Below are positions 35,629-48,400 of a stretch of 64,000 nucleotides of DNA, one piece after another. Location of the stretch: contig CH002893.1 in assembly GCA_000149265.1 (NCBI GenBank), positions 6,030-70,029 of the forward strand, written 5' to 3'. A model generated the notes under the pieces. It was not told the DNA's origin, ran no database searches, and worked only from the letters and a program-made list of their open reading frames with translations. The DNA is from Ciona savignyi (taxonomy: Eukaryota > Chordata > Ascidiacea > Phlebobranchia > Cionidae). The translations under genes were made by a program, and so were the position numbers. Each line of letters begins with the position of its first letter. Within the stretch, counting starts at the first letter, position 1.

Positions 35629-36131
35629 TAACGGGCTATGTATCGAATCCTTAATGGTTTCGTCACAAAGGCCGTTTTAGTTTAGATTCGGTTTAAGTAT
35701 CGGTCGTGTTAACCATTCGGCTACACGACCGTACTTAACCTGTAGGCCTACCTTATTTTTTTACCGGGCTTAGTTTCGAACCCAGAATGGGCTCGTTACT
35801 AAGACAGTTTTTTATATGGAAGTCTGTATTATGTATCGGCCGCGTTAACCATTCGGCCACACAACCGTAGTGTACTTTTTTCTTTTTTTAAATGTATTAC
35901 GGGCCTTAGTTTCGAAACTAGGCTTGGCTCGTTTCTAAAACAGTTTTTTTGTATGGAAGTTTGTATATGTATCGGTCGCGTTAACCATTCGGCCACACGG
36001 CCAGAGTTAACCTGTACTTTAAATATTTATTTTTTACCGGGTTAAGTTTCGAACCCATGATGGGCTCGTCCCTTACACCGTTTTTTTATATAGTATGAAT
36101 CGGTCGCGTTAACCATTCGGCCACACGACTA
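35629..36131 (-). repeat. Tandem array of four SINE-B copies
   Basis: Copies at 35629-35734, 35762-35870, 35893-36003 and 36035-36131, all on the minus strand. Each has a GTGGCCGAATGG-like A-box end, a GGTTCGAAACT-like B box and a T-rich plus-strand tract (poly-A side). The linker GTTAACCTGTA recurs, so the array grew by unequal duplication and not by four independent insertions. It ends 65 bp before the ZP-C gene start. Confidence 0.8.
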
Positions 36132-36196
36132 TAGTTAACCTTTTCTTTAAATAGCTCTCAAGCGAAAGGTCGCTCTCTGACGCACCAAGCGGATCA

Positions 36197-39100
36197 ATGA
36201 GTTTCTTGACTTTTCTTTTCAAAGGTAAGTCCGAAACTACACCTCGAAAAAATTCTAATATATTTTATTTACCATTTTAGTTGGCGTTGTTGTTTTTCTA
36301 TGCCGTGACGTGAGGGCACAGTGTGCGCTCGAAGATGTGATAATAAGCGATCAACCCTGTGATTATAACATAACCGCTACCATGACGCTGTATCAGGTAA
36401 ATCTTGAGAGCTAAAAGGGTAAAATAAGGTAAATAAGGAAACATGATATGTCACAGAAAACATTAAATAATAATTAAGAACAACAAAAAAAGAGTTCCAG
36501 ATTCGAAACTGCTCGCTAGCTGGTCGGTTGTGTTCTTGGGCATGGACATTGCCTAAACCAATGGATTAATTGGTTCTACCAAATTGTAGTTGCTTCTGAA
36601 TCATACACAACACACTGTAATAGCCCCGGTAACCCAACGGTGGGTTCAAGGTGATCTGGCGATTGCTTGTGTGTTAACTTTCTTCGTTTTCCCATTCACG
36701 GGGATGATAAGCATAAATTTCCTATCCTATCCTATCCTATACACAACACACTATATTAGCTCCGATAACCCGACGATGGGCGCGAGGTCATCTGACGATT
36801 GCCCGTGTAACCTCCTTAGTTTTCCCATTTGCCAGGATAACGAATATCTTATCCTTATGTTACAGGACAGGAATTTCTCGACGCTCAGCCAGCAACCATA
36901 CCAACTGATCAATTCCAACAGCTTCATAAACCTGGTGGTTAGCCTCCAATCCACCACCCATGTTGCACCACATAACCTGCTGCTCATTGAACGATGCTGG
37001 GCCACCACAACCAGCGACCATGTGGTTGGAAATCAACTTAACGACTTTGTTAATTTTCCAGGGTGAATTATAACCGTTTGGACCACATAATATTATGGTA
37101 TTGTATGGTGGTATTGACCAATATTTTCCCGAAATGCATAACTCTGTATATGTTAGGAGAAACTTAAAACTGTATATGGTACGTGGTTAAATTGCAAAAC
37201 AACCGTTTCATAACCCCCTTTTTTGTACAATGCATTTAACAGACGTTACTTTACAACTTAGTGGGGGGTTAAACTAAAACTAAACCGAAGTATAGAGATC
37301 AGTAACTGGCCGCTCTTCAAAAGGTTGTCGACCGCTGGTCTAGATTTGCTAACTGTAATAGCTCGGTTAACCCGCGAGGCACAAGATAATCTGACGATTG
37401 CCCAAGTTTAACTCCCATTACGTTTTCCCATCCACGGAGATAGACATAAATATCACATCCTATATCCTAACCCTGCATTTTTCCATTCACGGGGATAAAA
37501 CACGAATATCCTTCATTCGATAAACATCACGAGTCATCAATACGACTTAAATTACAGAACATGTTTATATTGCTACGATTCGGTGAACTAAAAGCTTTTT
37601 AATGTATCTGCCAGTTGTCCAGCTTCCCCGTACCAGAGCGCAATTCAAGTTCTCGGTAATGGCGTGGACCGACAAGTCCGAATTACATTTCCACCTTTCT
37701 TTCTGCTTTCCAATGCGACCAGTTTCTTCGTTCACTGTACAGTCGGCTCTTGTAACAACTGTTTATCGGATAAGGTAATTTAACAATTTATTTGCGTGAG
37801 CTAAACAACTGTTTACGGAAGCTGTCGGCAACCTGCGACTCTTTCATCCTTCTGATGCGGCTTTTATTTATTTTATTGCTACTCTAGCAAGCGCTTAGTA
37901 AGTTTTACACCCATATATAGGTGAAACACATATAAGAACACTCGCGTCTTTATCTCACATATTGTTGGTTTTCTTTTATTGCAAAAGTATTATTAGTTTT
38001 GCGGCTCCCAGTGATTTTGTTTTGTAAAATATCGGTTAAATGGCTCGTAAGTGCAAAAGGTTGCTGACCCCTTGATTTACGATATGAGATTGTTTTAGAG
38101 CAGTTACTTTATTTAAATTACTTAATCAATGGCATTATTACACGGGTCGTCTTAAGGTTTCCTTGGCCAATTAAGGCACTGAACGGAACTAAACCCAGCG
38201 GATTAATTGATTCTACTTAATTAAAGAAATACCTCAATCATACACAACACACTGCAATAGCTCCGGTAAATTGACATTTGGTGCGAGGTGATCTTACAAT
38301 TATCTGTGTTAACGCCACTAGCGTTTTCTGACGATTGTCCATGTGTTTTTTTTGTTTTTTTATACCGGGTTCAGTTTCAAACCCATAATGGGTTCGTTGC
38401 TAAGACCGTTTTTATATATAAGTCGGTATATAACGGTCGCGTTAACCATTCGGCCACACGACCGTACAATTACCCATGTGTTAAGGTTAACCCCGTTGGT
38501 TTATCCATTCACGGCGATGAACATAAATATCTTTAATAAATGAGCTATAGGTCTATATGTTACCAAGTGGATTGGTTTTTAAAACATTCACCAAAACACA
38601 AATTCAAACAGTGCAAAACGACATTCACCGGAGAACCATTATTTACAAGAGCTGCAGCCCTTCTAAGCCTTGGACCGATCACCAGAACATACTTAATCCC
38701 CGTCACCGAAGCGCCTACAGCCACAGTGATACTCTATACTTCTCCCGGTAAAACTTGTTGATATATTGAACATAAATACATTGGCATGACTGGATGGGTT
38801 GATTGTATAAAAAGTTATTTTTCTTTGGATTTATGTTTTTCTTGGACTATGGTCTAAATCTAAATCGAACGTCTAAATCATACGGATTAATACGTTCTAC
38901 TAAAATAAAAGGACGTGTGAATCATACACAGCACACTGTTAAACAGTAAGCTTAACGGCTCAAACTATAAAACATAATAAAATAACGTATATGAAATACT
39001 AAACAAGCAATTAGATAAAAAAGTAAAAAAAAATGGAAAAAAAGGTATATATTTATGCTAATGGTATCCGCAGACTTTGCAATACAATAAAATACCTAAA

Positions 39101-41550
39101 TTGACTTCTTTTATTTTTCAGTTCTAATGGTTTTAACAGTGATACTTGCAAGTATAATCATATTTATGCTGGCACTCGTTGTAATGTATATCGTATACCC
39201 TTGCTACAAGCGGAGAGAGTCAAAGGTTTGAGTTAATGTTTTTTTTACTGGCGTTAGTTTCAAACCCATGATGGGTCCGTCTATTAGACCGTTTTTTTTT
39301 ATATACTTGGTATATATATCGGTGGAGTTAACCATTCGGCCACACGACCGTACAGTATGAATTAAACTTGTCCGGCCCGATGGTCTAGCGGTTAAGTGCG
39401 TCGCCTTTCAATCGAAAGGTTGCAGGTGCGAAACTGGTCGCTAGCTAGTCCGGTTGTACCCTTGGGCAGGGCACTTTACGGACATTGCACTGAACCCAGC
39501 GGATTAATGGGTTCTACCAAATTGAAGGAACGTGTATCATACACAACACACTGCAATAGCTCCGGTAACCCGACGATGGGCGCGAGGTGATCTGACGATT
39601 GCCCGTGTAATAACCCCCTAGGTTTTCCCATTCACAGGGATAAACATGATTATCCTATCCTATCCTATCGGGGGGTGAACGCCTATTGAGTGTGTATACC
39701 ATACGGTGGCTAACTATAATAGCCACCTGCTTCAAAGGGTGTCATAGTCATGTTTATCCCCGTGAATGGAAAAACGCAAGGGACGTTAACACACGGGCAA
39801 TCGTCAGATCCCCTCGCGCCCATCGTCGGGTTACCGGAGCTATTGCAGTGAGTTGTGAATGATTCACACGTTCATTCAATTCGATAGAACCCATTAATCG
39901 GCCCAGACAATGTCCGTTCAGTACCTTGCCCAAGGACACAACCTAATAGCTGCCAACTAGTTTTGAACTCGTACCTTTCGGTGGAAAGGCAAAGGTACTA
40001 GCCAACCAATAAGCTATAATCGGGCTTTGCTAAACAAGATTAATTCCCAACTCTTCGTTCAGCATGCTACACTTTCTCGTTTTTATTGTTTAATCAAGAC
40101 ATTTTATTTGCCTAATTTCAAAGCCTAGTTCCAGCACTATGCACACGTTTCTAGCTATTGCTGTTCGTAGCTATATTTATATGTATGACGTTGTCAATAA
40201 ATATTGTTTTTTTTTTGGTGTAGAAAGACGAACGTCTTGGAACTAGCGAACCTGTCTTGATGAAATCGACGTTAAATCTTGCTGATGATTTTCGGTAAGT
40301 GGTTAGTAGAGACACTCGTATACACGAATCAACCCTCCCCCGCCCAACGGTTGGGGTTGCCGGAGCTATTGCAATGTATTGTGTGTGATTTAAACCAGTG
40401 CTTCCCAAACTAGGGGTCGCGACCCCGACGGGGGTCGCAAGAAAAAAATTTGGGGTCGCAAAAGCTTCCTGTTTTTCATANNNNNNNNNNNNNNNNNNNN
40501 NNNNNNNNNNNNNNNNNNNNNNNNNNNNNNNNNNNNNNNNNNNNNNNNNNNNNNNNNNNNNNNNNNNNNNNNNNNNNNNNTTTTCATACAAATTGCTTAT
40601 AATACCCTACTTTATGCTTCGTAGCCTATTTATTAAAAAACTTTCTCTGAATTGAAACGGCATTATTGGCGTTTTTGACTACAGTATAAAGATACATTAC
40701 ACTGTTAAATTCCGTCTGTAGTACTGTGACGAACTACCATTGTTACAGCATATTGTACATTGTATGAAAACTGCCATTTTCTGGCAGTATTAGGCTACGT
40801 GATATTAATGTGTAAAATACTTCATTGGGTAACACAATCAAATTGTAGTTTGCCTGATTTGCCAAAAACAGCAAGATGTATTTTATTCATGGTTACAAAA
40901 AGGACACTGAGTTAGTTACAAAACTTTAAGATAACTGTAATATAAAAATAAGTTAAAAAGACAAAAAGGGGTCGTAAATTTTTTTGATAATGAGAAAAGG
41001 GTCGCTCGTAAAAAAGTTTGGGAAGCCCTGATTTAAACGATCCTTCAGCTTGCCATAACCCATTAATTCGCTGGGTTCAGGCAATGTCCTTTAAGTGCCT
41101 TACCCAACGACACTACCTACTAGCTAGCGACCAGTTTTGAGTCTGTAACCGACAGATTAGTCTAGTGGTTTAGTACATCGCCTTTCAGCCACAGGTTTGC
41201 AGATTCGTAACTGGCCACTAGCTAGTTAATGGTTCTAGCAAATTGAAGGAATATGTGAATCATACACAACACACTACAATAGCTCCGGTAACCCAACGGT
41301 GGGCGCGAGGTAATCTGACGATTACATGTGTGTTAACCCCCTTGGTTTTCCCACTCACGATGATAAACATAATTATCCTATCCTGTACACATGTGTTATA
41401 CTCCACAGACCAACGTATATAAACACGGATTTGTTCAAAGAGTCACAAGAAGATCCAGAAGTCGAGACTAGTTTCCCAGATAAAGAAAAGCCAACCGACG
41501 TCTATGCTACTGTTAATAAGAAAAATACCCCTATTCCCGATCCAGTGTAA
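36197..41550 (+). CDS. Type I membrane protein with ZP-C module, no visible ZP-N
   Basis: Eight exons close in frame to 317 aa: 36197-36224, 36281-36396, 36866-37062, 37615-37774, 38612-38747, 39122-39225, 40224-40294 and 41409-41550. Residues 1 to about 23 (MSFLTFLFKVGVVVFLC...AQ) form a signal peptide. Residues about 40-185 match the C-terminal half of a ZP domain: MTLYQDRNF, LLLIERCWATTTSD, NFPGCP, VRITFPPFFLL, FFVHCTVGSCNNC. Residues 213-238 form the membrane helix (LMVLTVILASIIIFMLALVV), followed by CYKRR and a tail of about 75 residues carrying TDVYATVNKK (Tyr303). ZP proteins normally polymerise through ZP-N, for which there is no room here. No RxKR-type release site is evident, so it probably stays membrane-bound. 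The exon 4 acceptor at 37615 was chosen because it restores the conserved GCP. Confidence 0.82.
36497..36860 (+). repeat. SINE-A copy followed by a second SINE-A tail
   Basis: First copy 36497-36738; the second body/tail (36739-36860) begins after its TCCTATCCTATCC tail and ends just before ZP-C gene exon 3. Confidence 0.7.
37360..37512 (+). repeat. SINE-A partial copy
   Basis: Lower body and a duplicated tail in intron 3 of the ZP-C gene. Confidence 0.55.
38150..38532 (+). repeat. SINE-A copy interrupted by SINE-B
   Basis: The body is split at the TGACGATTGYCCATGTGT segment, which flanks both sides of the inserted SINE-B. Confidence 0.65.
38355..38465 (-). repeat. SINE-B copy inside SINE-A
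   Basis: Complete copy; the flanks (ACAATTATCTGTGTTAA... and ACAATTACCCATGTGTTAA) suggest a target duplication. Confidence 0.75.
39242..39353 (-). repeat. SINE-B copy
   Basis: Starts 17 bp after exon 6 of the ZP-C gene; minus strand CGGTCGTGTGGCCGAATGG. Confidence 0.75.
39372..39670 (+). repeat. SINE-A, full-length reference copy
   Basis: The family is about 290 bp. It has a tRNA-like head (CCCGATGGTCTAGCGGTTAA, with B box GGTTGCAGGTGCGAAACTGG), a conserved body (CGGTTGT..CCTTGGGCA, GGATTAATGGGTTCTACC, CACAACACACTGCAATAGC, GGGCGCGAGGTGATCTGACG) and a repeated ATCCTATCCTATCC tail. Some other copies keep TTAGCTCAGTGGG in the head, a near-perfect A box, showing tRNA origin. At least 30 copies or fragments occur in the window on both strands. 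Confidence 0.85.
39748..40020 (-). repeat. SINE-A copy
   Basis: Faces the preceding copy tail to tail in intron 6 of the ZP-C gene. Confidence 0.7.
40396..41030. mobile_element. hAT MITE inserted in SINE-A
   Basis: Ends CAGTGCTTCCCAAACT / AGTTTGGGAAGCCCTG with perfect 8-bp duplication ATTTAAAC (40388-40395, 41031-41038). The interior includes a 100-N gap. Confidence 0.85.
40481..40580. other. Assembly gap (100 N)
   Basis: Lies inside the hAT MITE; TTTTTCATA occurs on both sides, suggesting a collapsed repeat. Confidence 1.
41150..41385 (+). repeat. SINE-A copy
   Basis: Head ACCGACAGATTAGTCTAGTGG; ends about 25 bp before the last exon of the ZP-C gene. Confidence 0.7.
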
Positions 41551-42089
41551 TGCTGGTATAATTATTTTCGCTTCAAACGCGAAAGTTTTAATTTTACCCT
41601 ATATAACCAAATTATTATTTACTTCGCAAAATGTTTACTTTGTCTTTATTTTTTATTTTTTTGTGTAACCGCCATAGCCTGCACTTACTAACGTTGCTGC
41701 TACCTTTTGTAAGTCCAGAAAGACCTTTTTGTATATTATTGTGTAGATGAAAACCACTAAGCCCACACGAGCGTTTCCCAGAAACTACAGTGAAACCTCT
41801 ATTTAAACGCCACCTTATTTGCGCGTCCCCTGTATTTGGGCGCCATTTCTTAATTTTGCGCCACCTCTATTTGCGCGCCACTGTTAAAGAAGGGTTGAAA
41901 AAATAGCACCGTGTCGATCAAATAGAGTTTTCAAGGTAATTGATGTTAAACTTTAGTGAATGTGCATGTAGCACAAGAAAGGTGTATTTCAATTATATCT
42001 CGAATATGCTATTCGGACTAGATTCATAATTATGATCTGCCCAAGTCACTTCAATTGGACGATATAAAAACTATTCTGCTTAATATTGT

Positions 42090-42260
42090 TCTCTTGCCTA
42101 GGTTTGGCGGCCGCGTCCGCTATATTTATTAATTTATATCCTTTTTTAAAGACGTGTTTTAACGACTGTCCGTTTGCCATCTTTTCGTGTTCCTTTGTCG
42201 TGATTATATTCGTTTGCCATTTAAAAAAAAAACTGGGCAAATAATGAATAAACTAAAACT
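42090..42260 (+). repeat. Dispersed repeat, GCGTCCGCTATATTTATTAA type
   Basis: Paralogous to 43975-44140 and, in its 3' part, to 42795-42898. All end GGCAAA..AATRAATAAACTAAA and share CGTTTTGCCGTCTTTTCCTG-like text. Possibly a non-LTR 3' end; it precedes GH76 exon 1. Confidence 0.5.
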
Positions 42261-42402
42261 GTTTGCCCAGATTTTCCGCTGTTGTACTTTAGTTGCATAT
42301 TGTGCGTTCAGTCACGAAAGTAAATACTGGCTGTGATGAGGTGAATCATTAGTGCTGTTTGTTCACTGCTGGATTTGTTGCCGAATATGCATTACCAGTA
42401 AA

Positions 42403-45400
42403 ATGGGGTCTGTCGTTTTGCTGCTGTTTATCTCTGTTCTGTGTACTGCTTGGTCGGAAAGTATCAATAACAACGGTAAGGAATATATGTGAGCTATATT
42501 ATCAGCTTATAAGTTACAGTTATAGGTGAATTTCATCGTGGTTATGATTGTAAGTTATTAGTGTAGGTTCACAGCTTATTTGTTGGCTAAATCGGACAAA
42601 TCATAATAATATGTAGATTAAAAATAGTTGTAGTACTGGACGAACAACAGGTTCTTTATCTGCTGTGTTATTTTTAGTACATCAAAGTTTATTCCAGATT
42701 AGCCAATAAACATATTTGTCCAGGCGTTAAATAGTGTGGAAACTGCCCCTGGGCTCACTTATCACCGGCACATTTGGAAATTTATTAATTTAACAACTGC
42801 TCGTTTTGACGTCTTTTTCTGGTCATTTGTTTGCGATTTGTTTTATTTGATTTTGTAATTACTCCGGCAAAAAATAAATAAACTAAAATAAAAACTGACA
42901 ATGTTTAATTTACTTTATTTATTCAGCTAATGTTACCACCGTCTGTACTGCCAAAATGTTTGGCGATGACGTCAATGCATTACGGGCATGCATGACTGCG
43001 TATGCTCTTCAACATAACTGGTACCCGTCGCCGATTGCTGGACTTTTTACGTACCAAACTTGGAATGGATATGATGGGTTTTGGCAAAATGGAGTCGTAT
43101 TGGAAACATTGGCAAACTTCATACATTACGGGAATAATTCAATGTAAGATCATAAGGATAATAAGGTTCGAAACTGGTCGCTAGCTAGTCAGTTGTATCC
43201 TTGGGCAAGACACTAAACGGACATTGTCTGAACCCAGTGGATTATTGGGTTTTATACCAACTTAAAGGATCGTGTAAATCATACATATAACACACTGCAA
43301 TAGCTATGGTAACCCGACGGTGGGCACGAGGTGATCTGACGATTGCCCGTGTGTCAACCCCCTTGTTTTTCCCATTCACGGAAATAAACATGAATATATA
43401 TCCTATATTATACTATCGTAGAATCTATTATTAAATTTTATTATGTGGCCCTATTTTTCACAACGAATAGTTGTTACAGAAACGACTATGTATTTGTTAA
43501 GCCATTTGTGTATATATTGTTTCATTCATGAAATTTTTAAGTTCAAGTGAAGATATACAAACAAGTGAATTCTTGTTTATGTAGGATCGGATATTCATGT
43601 TTATCCCCGTGACTGCTTGGAAAACTCTAGTATAAGCGTTACTATACGGGTTATTTTCATTTATCCGCGATTCGGGAAACTGTACCTTACCACACGATAT
43701 AACCAGGGATAGGATTCAAGAGGTTCGCCTGAGTTCGGACGAACCCGTTCTTGGAACGTCGGGATAATCACCGATCCGATTCTTGCTTTTTTTAACAGAC
43801 GTTAGACCTTTTAGGAAACATGTTCTTAGTAAGTACGATACAAAAGAGAATGTTCTTAAAATTTTGAATCCCATCACCAGATATAACCAAATAAAAACGG
43901 CCAATTTTGACTCATTATCTTTTCGTTTACCACCCAGGACTTTGTCTATTCGTTGATAATGATGATTGCTTGAGTTGTAGGTTTTGCGCCCGCGTCCGCT
44001 ATATTTATTAAATTATATACTTTATTTAAATGACATGTTTTAACGACTGTTCGTTTTGCCGTCTTTTCCTGTTCCTGTGTCGTGATTTGATTCGTTTGCC
44101 ATTTTTAATACTGGGGCAAAAAATAAATAAACTAAACTTGTGGACCTATACTGTTTACAGTTATTTTTACTTAAGTGCTAACGTTGTTTATATTACGTAA
44201 TCTCAGGTACAAATCTGTTTTGACAAGTTCTCTTCGAGAAGTTTCCAGTTTGCTAGAAGCATATTATCCTCAACCGTCATTCGACGACATGGCCTGGTAT
44301 GGGCTAAGCTACATTAGGATTCATGAGGTAAGCATAAGTTATTTAAAATGTTGCATATTTTACTTCGTAGCTACATAAAGGATCAGGTTATTTTGAACAA
44401 AACGCCAGGAACGTCTAAATATGTAAAATGCCGATTGTTTTTTCTCTGTTTTTAAACGGAACTAGACATTTTTTCAATTAGTTACTGCGCACGTACAGAT
44501 TAGTTTATTTTGTGAATATAAACGAATTACAATCGAGCCTTCTGTTATTTAAGTCGTACGCGGGCCACAAAAGGGAGATTATTACTCTCGCGAGCAATAT
44601 AACGCTCGCTTAATGTAGATACAATCGGATGTGCGCGATGGCTTCGTCTGAGAGCTCATCTGTCCGGTATTCGATCGCTACGTATAGGCTGATCTGCTTT
44701 GATAGGTGACACCCACTCTCCCGATGCCATGCGCTCGGTCGAGAGGAGAATGGAATCCCTCGGATGCTAGGCGTGGATTAGAGATTAAAGTAGGAGTATT
44801 CGCCCCCACTTAATTCTTCCCTCCCCTTCGGCATCGCGGTCCGATAAGCCATCAACCACATCCATATAGGCACTGCACGGGGCAGTATGCCTTCATTTTT
44901 TCGCGATTTATTATTATATTTGTTATACCAGTTCGCTAATATAGTATCAAATGAAAAAATCTTTCACACGACCTCCCATTGTATTAAGTAAGTTCCTAAA
45001 TGTGCCTCAAGTACAAAAAAGGTTGCGAAGCACTGCTTTAAACCAGTGTGTCGCATGTTAGGTGTGCAGTCGTAAATCTTACGAGCCATTGATAGAAAAA
45101 CACTGGAAAGTCGTCATCACTTTAATCTAGAACCTGCGAATTATTTAGAACGGAGACAACTGGTCAGATTGTTAATAACAACTTCTTGGTTATGTCAGAC
45201 CGGTTGGCTCAGTGGGTTAGTGCGTCTCCTTTTAGCCGTATGGTTACAGGATCTTAACTGATCGCTAGCTAGTCGGCTGTGTCCTCGGGCAAGGTACTTA
45301 ATGGGGGTTGCCTGAACTCAGTGGAATGATGTGTTTCACCAATTTAAAGAAATGATTATTATTTTCCCTCGGCACACTTAGCATGCAGCACACTGGTCTA

Positions 45401-48400
45401 AAGCAGTGCTCCGCAACCTTTATTACTCGAGGCACATTTAGAAACTTACTAAATTTGACGCACAGATTAGGATATAGATTAGGATAATCATGCTTATTCC
45501 ATTAAATGAAAAATTAGTAGGGTTAACACACGAGCAAGGTCAGATCAGCCGTAATTTGCAAAAACTAAAATCCATTTATTTTATAAAAACATTTTAATGT
45601 TAAAACAATTTTTGGTATGTTCCTGCGGAACATCTAGCCTAAGTTATCAATCGCAGCCGTACATACAACACGAAAAAATGAAGGCATACTGCCCCGTGCA
45701 GTGCCTATATGGATGTGGTTGATGGCTTATCGGACCGCGATGCCGAAGGGGAGGGAAGAATTAAGTGGGGGCGAATACTCCTACTTTAATCTCTAATCCA
45801 CGCCTAGCATCCGAGGGATCCATTCTCCTCTCGACCGAGCGCATGGCATCGGGAGAGTGGGTGTCACCTATCAAAGCAGATCAGCCTATACGTAGCGATC
45901 GAATACCGGAAAGATGAGCTCTCAGACGAAGCCATCGCATACATCCGATTATAACTACACTAAGCAGGCGTTATATTGCTCGCGAGAGTAATAATCTCCC
46001 GTTTGTGGCACGCGTGCGACTTATAAAAACAGAAAGTTCGATTGTAATTCCTTTGTTTTTGTCTACTATACGGTATTTAACAAATAGGTTTTTACCGAAA
46101 CTGGTATTTTCCAAGTTAACCTTCCGTTGTTTATTTGTGTCTTCGCAATTTTCCTTAGTTGTTTTTGGACCTGTTGCTCTTCTCTGATCTATATGGTTCA
46201 ACCCTTTAACAGATATTCCCCTACATATGGCTTTATTTTATGGTGAACTGTATGCCTGGACACTGGGTTTAAAAATTGTCGGCTACTAGTCAACTAAACG
46301 AATATTACGGTGTTAAATTAGAATTTTAGGATCAGAGGTATTTATCTACTTAAAATTGCATTCTTTTAGATTGCTGGGCACGAACAGTAGGCTACGCCTA
46401 TCGGAATTTCTTTCAGTATTTAATATTTTACCACACTCGAATTAATAGTAGCGCGGTATTAGAAAAGTGTTTTGCTTAGGAACCTATAGAATAGGATAGG
46501 ATATTCATGTTTATCCCCGTGAATGGAAAATCTGTGGGGTTAACACACGGGCAATCGTCAGATCACCTCGCGCCCATCGTCGGGTTACCGGAGCTATTGC
46601 AGTGTGTTGTATATGATAGACACGTTCCTTCAATGTAGTAGAACCCATAAATTCGCTGGGTTCAAGCAATTTCCGTTAAGCACCTTGCCCAAAAACGCAA
46701 CCGACTAGCTATAGAGACAGTATCAAATCTGCAACCCTTCGGCTAAATGACGGCGCATTAACCCACTGAGCTAATTGGCGGAATATGAAAGTTGTTATCA
46801 GCAATCTATCCAGTTGTTTCCGTTATAAATAATAAGCTCTGCAGGTTCTTGAATATTTTTACAATTAATTATTGTATAGACATTATTACATTGTGTAAAT
46901 ACAAACTATAATCGAGCGTTATGTTATTCAAGTCGCTTATTTTACCTCCACACACCTAGCTTGCGACACACTGGTATAAAGCAGTGCTCCGCAACCCTTT
47001 TTCATACGAGGCTTTTTGATTCGACATTATATCACCGAAGTGTCTGATAGCCGTAATTTGCAAAAACTAAAATCCATTTATTTTGTAAAACCTTTTCTTA
47101 AATTAAAAAATTATTGTTATTTTCACGCGGTACACCCACAGCCCTACGGTCTAAAGTTATGAATCGTACAACGCGAAAAAATGAAGGCATACTGCCCCGT
47201 GCAGTGCCTATATGGATGTGGTTGATGGCTTATCGGACCGCGATGCCGAAGGGGAGGGAAGAATTAAGTGGGGGCGAATACTCCTACTTTAATCTCTAAT
47301 CCACGCCTAGCATCCGAGGGATCCATTCTCCTCTCGACCGAGCGCATGGCATCGGGAGAGTGGGTGTCACCTATCAAACCAGATCAGCCTATACGTAGCG
47401 ATCGAATACCGGACAGATGAGCTTTCAGACGAAGCCATCGCGCACATCCGATAGTTACTACACTAAGCGGGCGTTATATTGCTCGTGGGAGTAATAATCT
47501 CCCGTTTGTGGTCCCCGTGCGACTTATAAATAACAGAAAGCTGGATTGTAATTTCTTTGTTTTTGTCTATTATACGGTATTTAACAAATAGGTTTTTACC
47601 GAAACTGGTATTTTCCAAGTTAACCTTCCGTTGTTTATTTGTGTCTTCGCAATTTTCCTTAGTTGTTTTTGGACCTGTTGCTCTTCTTTTATCTATATGG
47701 TTCAACCCTTTAACAGATATTCCCCTACATATGGCTTTATTTTATGGTGAACTGTATGCCTGGACACTGGGTTTAAAAATTGTCGGCTACTAGTCAACTA
47801 AACGAATATTACGGTGTTAAATTAGAATTTTAGGATCAGATGTATTTATCTACTTAAAATTGCATTCTTTTAGATTGCCGGGCATGAAGAGTAGGCCTGT
47901 CGAAATTTCTTTCAGTTATTAATATTTTACCACACTCGAATTAATAGTAGCGCGGTACTATTCGAAAAGTGTTTTGCTTATGAACATATATATAGGATAG
48001 ATTAGGATAATTATGTTTATTCTATTAAATGGAAAATCAGTGGGGTTAATACACGGGCAATCGTCAGATCACCTCGCGCCCACCGTCGGGTTACAGGAGC
48101 TATTGCAGTGTGTAGTGTTTGATTCACACGTTCCTTCAATGTAGTAGAACCGATTAATCCGCTGGGTTCAGTCAATGTCCGTTTAGCATGTGGGAACTCG
48201 GCTTTTTCTTTTTAACTTTTGGGTTAGGTTAGGGGTTATGTATCTCGCCTTAACCTTGGGTTTGGGCCGAACCAGCGCAATAGGCAGACTTATCCTTTGC
48301 TGCCTAAAGTTCGCCTGCTAAAATAAGCAGCCATTTAACTGTAGAACAAAATTGTTCTCTTTTGACTTCGGTACAGAATATACAGTTTATACTTCTAAAG

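Larger units (their letters stand above)
26043..36196. other. Gene-poor, MITE-dominated region
   Basis: No exon is supported on either strand. GC-richer patches without repeats lie near 26.4-26.7, 27.5-27.9 and 28.7-28.95 kb and could be regulatory. The rest is a mix of MITEs, SINE-B copies, TA microsatellite and AT-rich DNA, plus an unpaired hAT-like end (CAGGGATGGGCAAC) near 34.6 kb. Confidence 0.45.
40325..41160 (-). repeat. SINE-A copy split by a hAT MITE
   Basis: Left part 40325-40395 and right part 41039-41160 rejoin in the middle of the TGTATGATTTAAACGTTCCTT segment once the MITE is removed. Confidence 0.7.

Noticed and set aside
39372-39440. tRNA gene at a SINE-A head
   Set aside because: Stems are incomplete and the sequence continues into the SINE body; dispersed copies share it.
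36197-42475. ZP-C gene and GH76 gene as an ascidian operon
   Set aside because: About 850 bp separate the stop and the next start, much more than the short spacing expected for operons with trans-splicing.
47114-47299. Repeated 60-codon frame (ILPRAVPIWMWLMAYRTAMPK) seen in five or more units
   Set aside because: It lies on the strand opposite to 7SK and is the antisense of its 3' half; conservation comes from the RNA gene.
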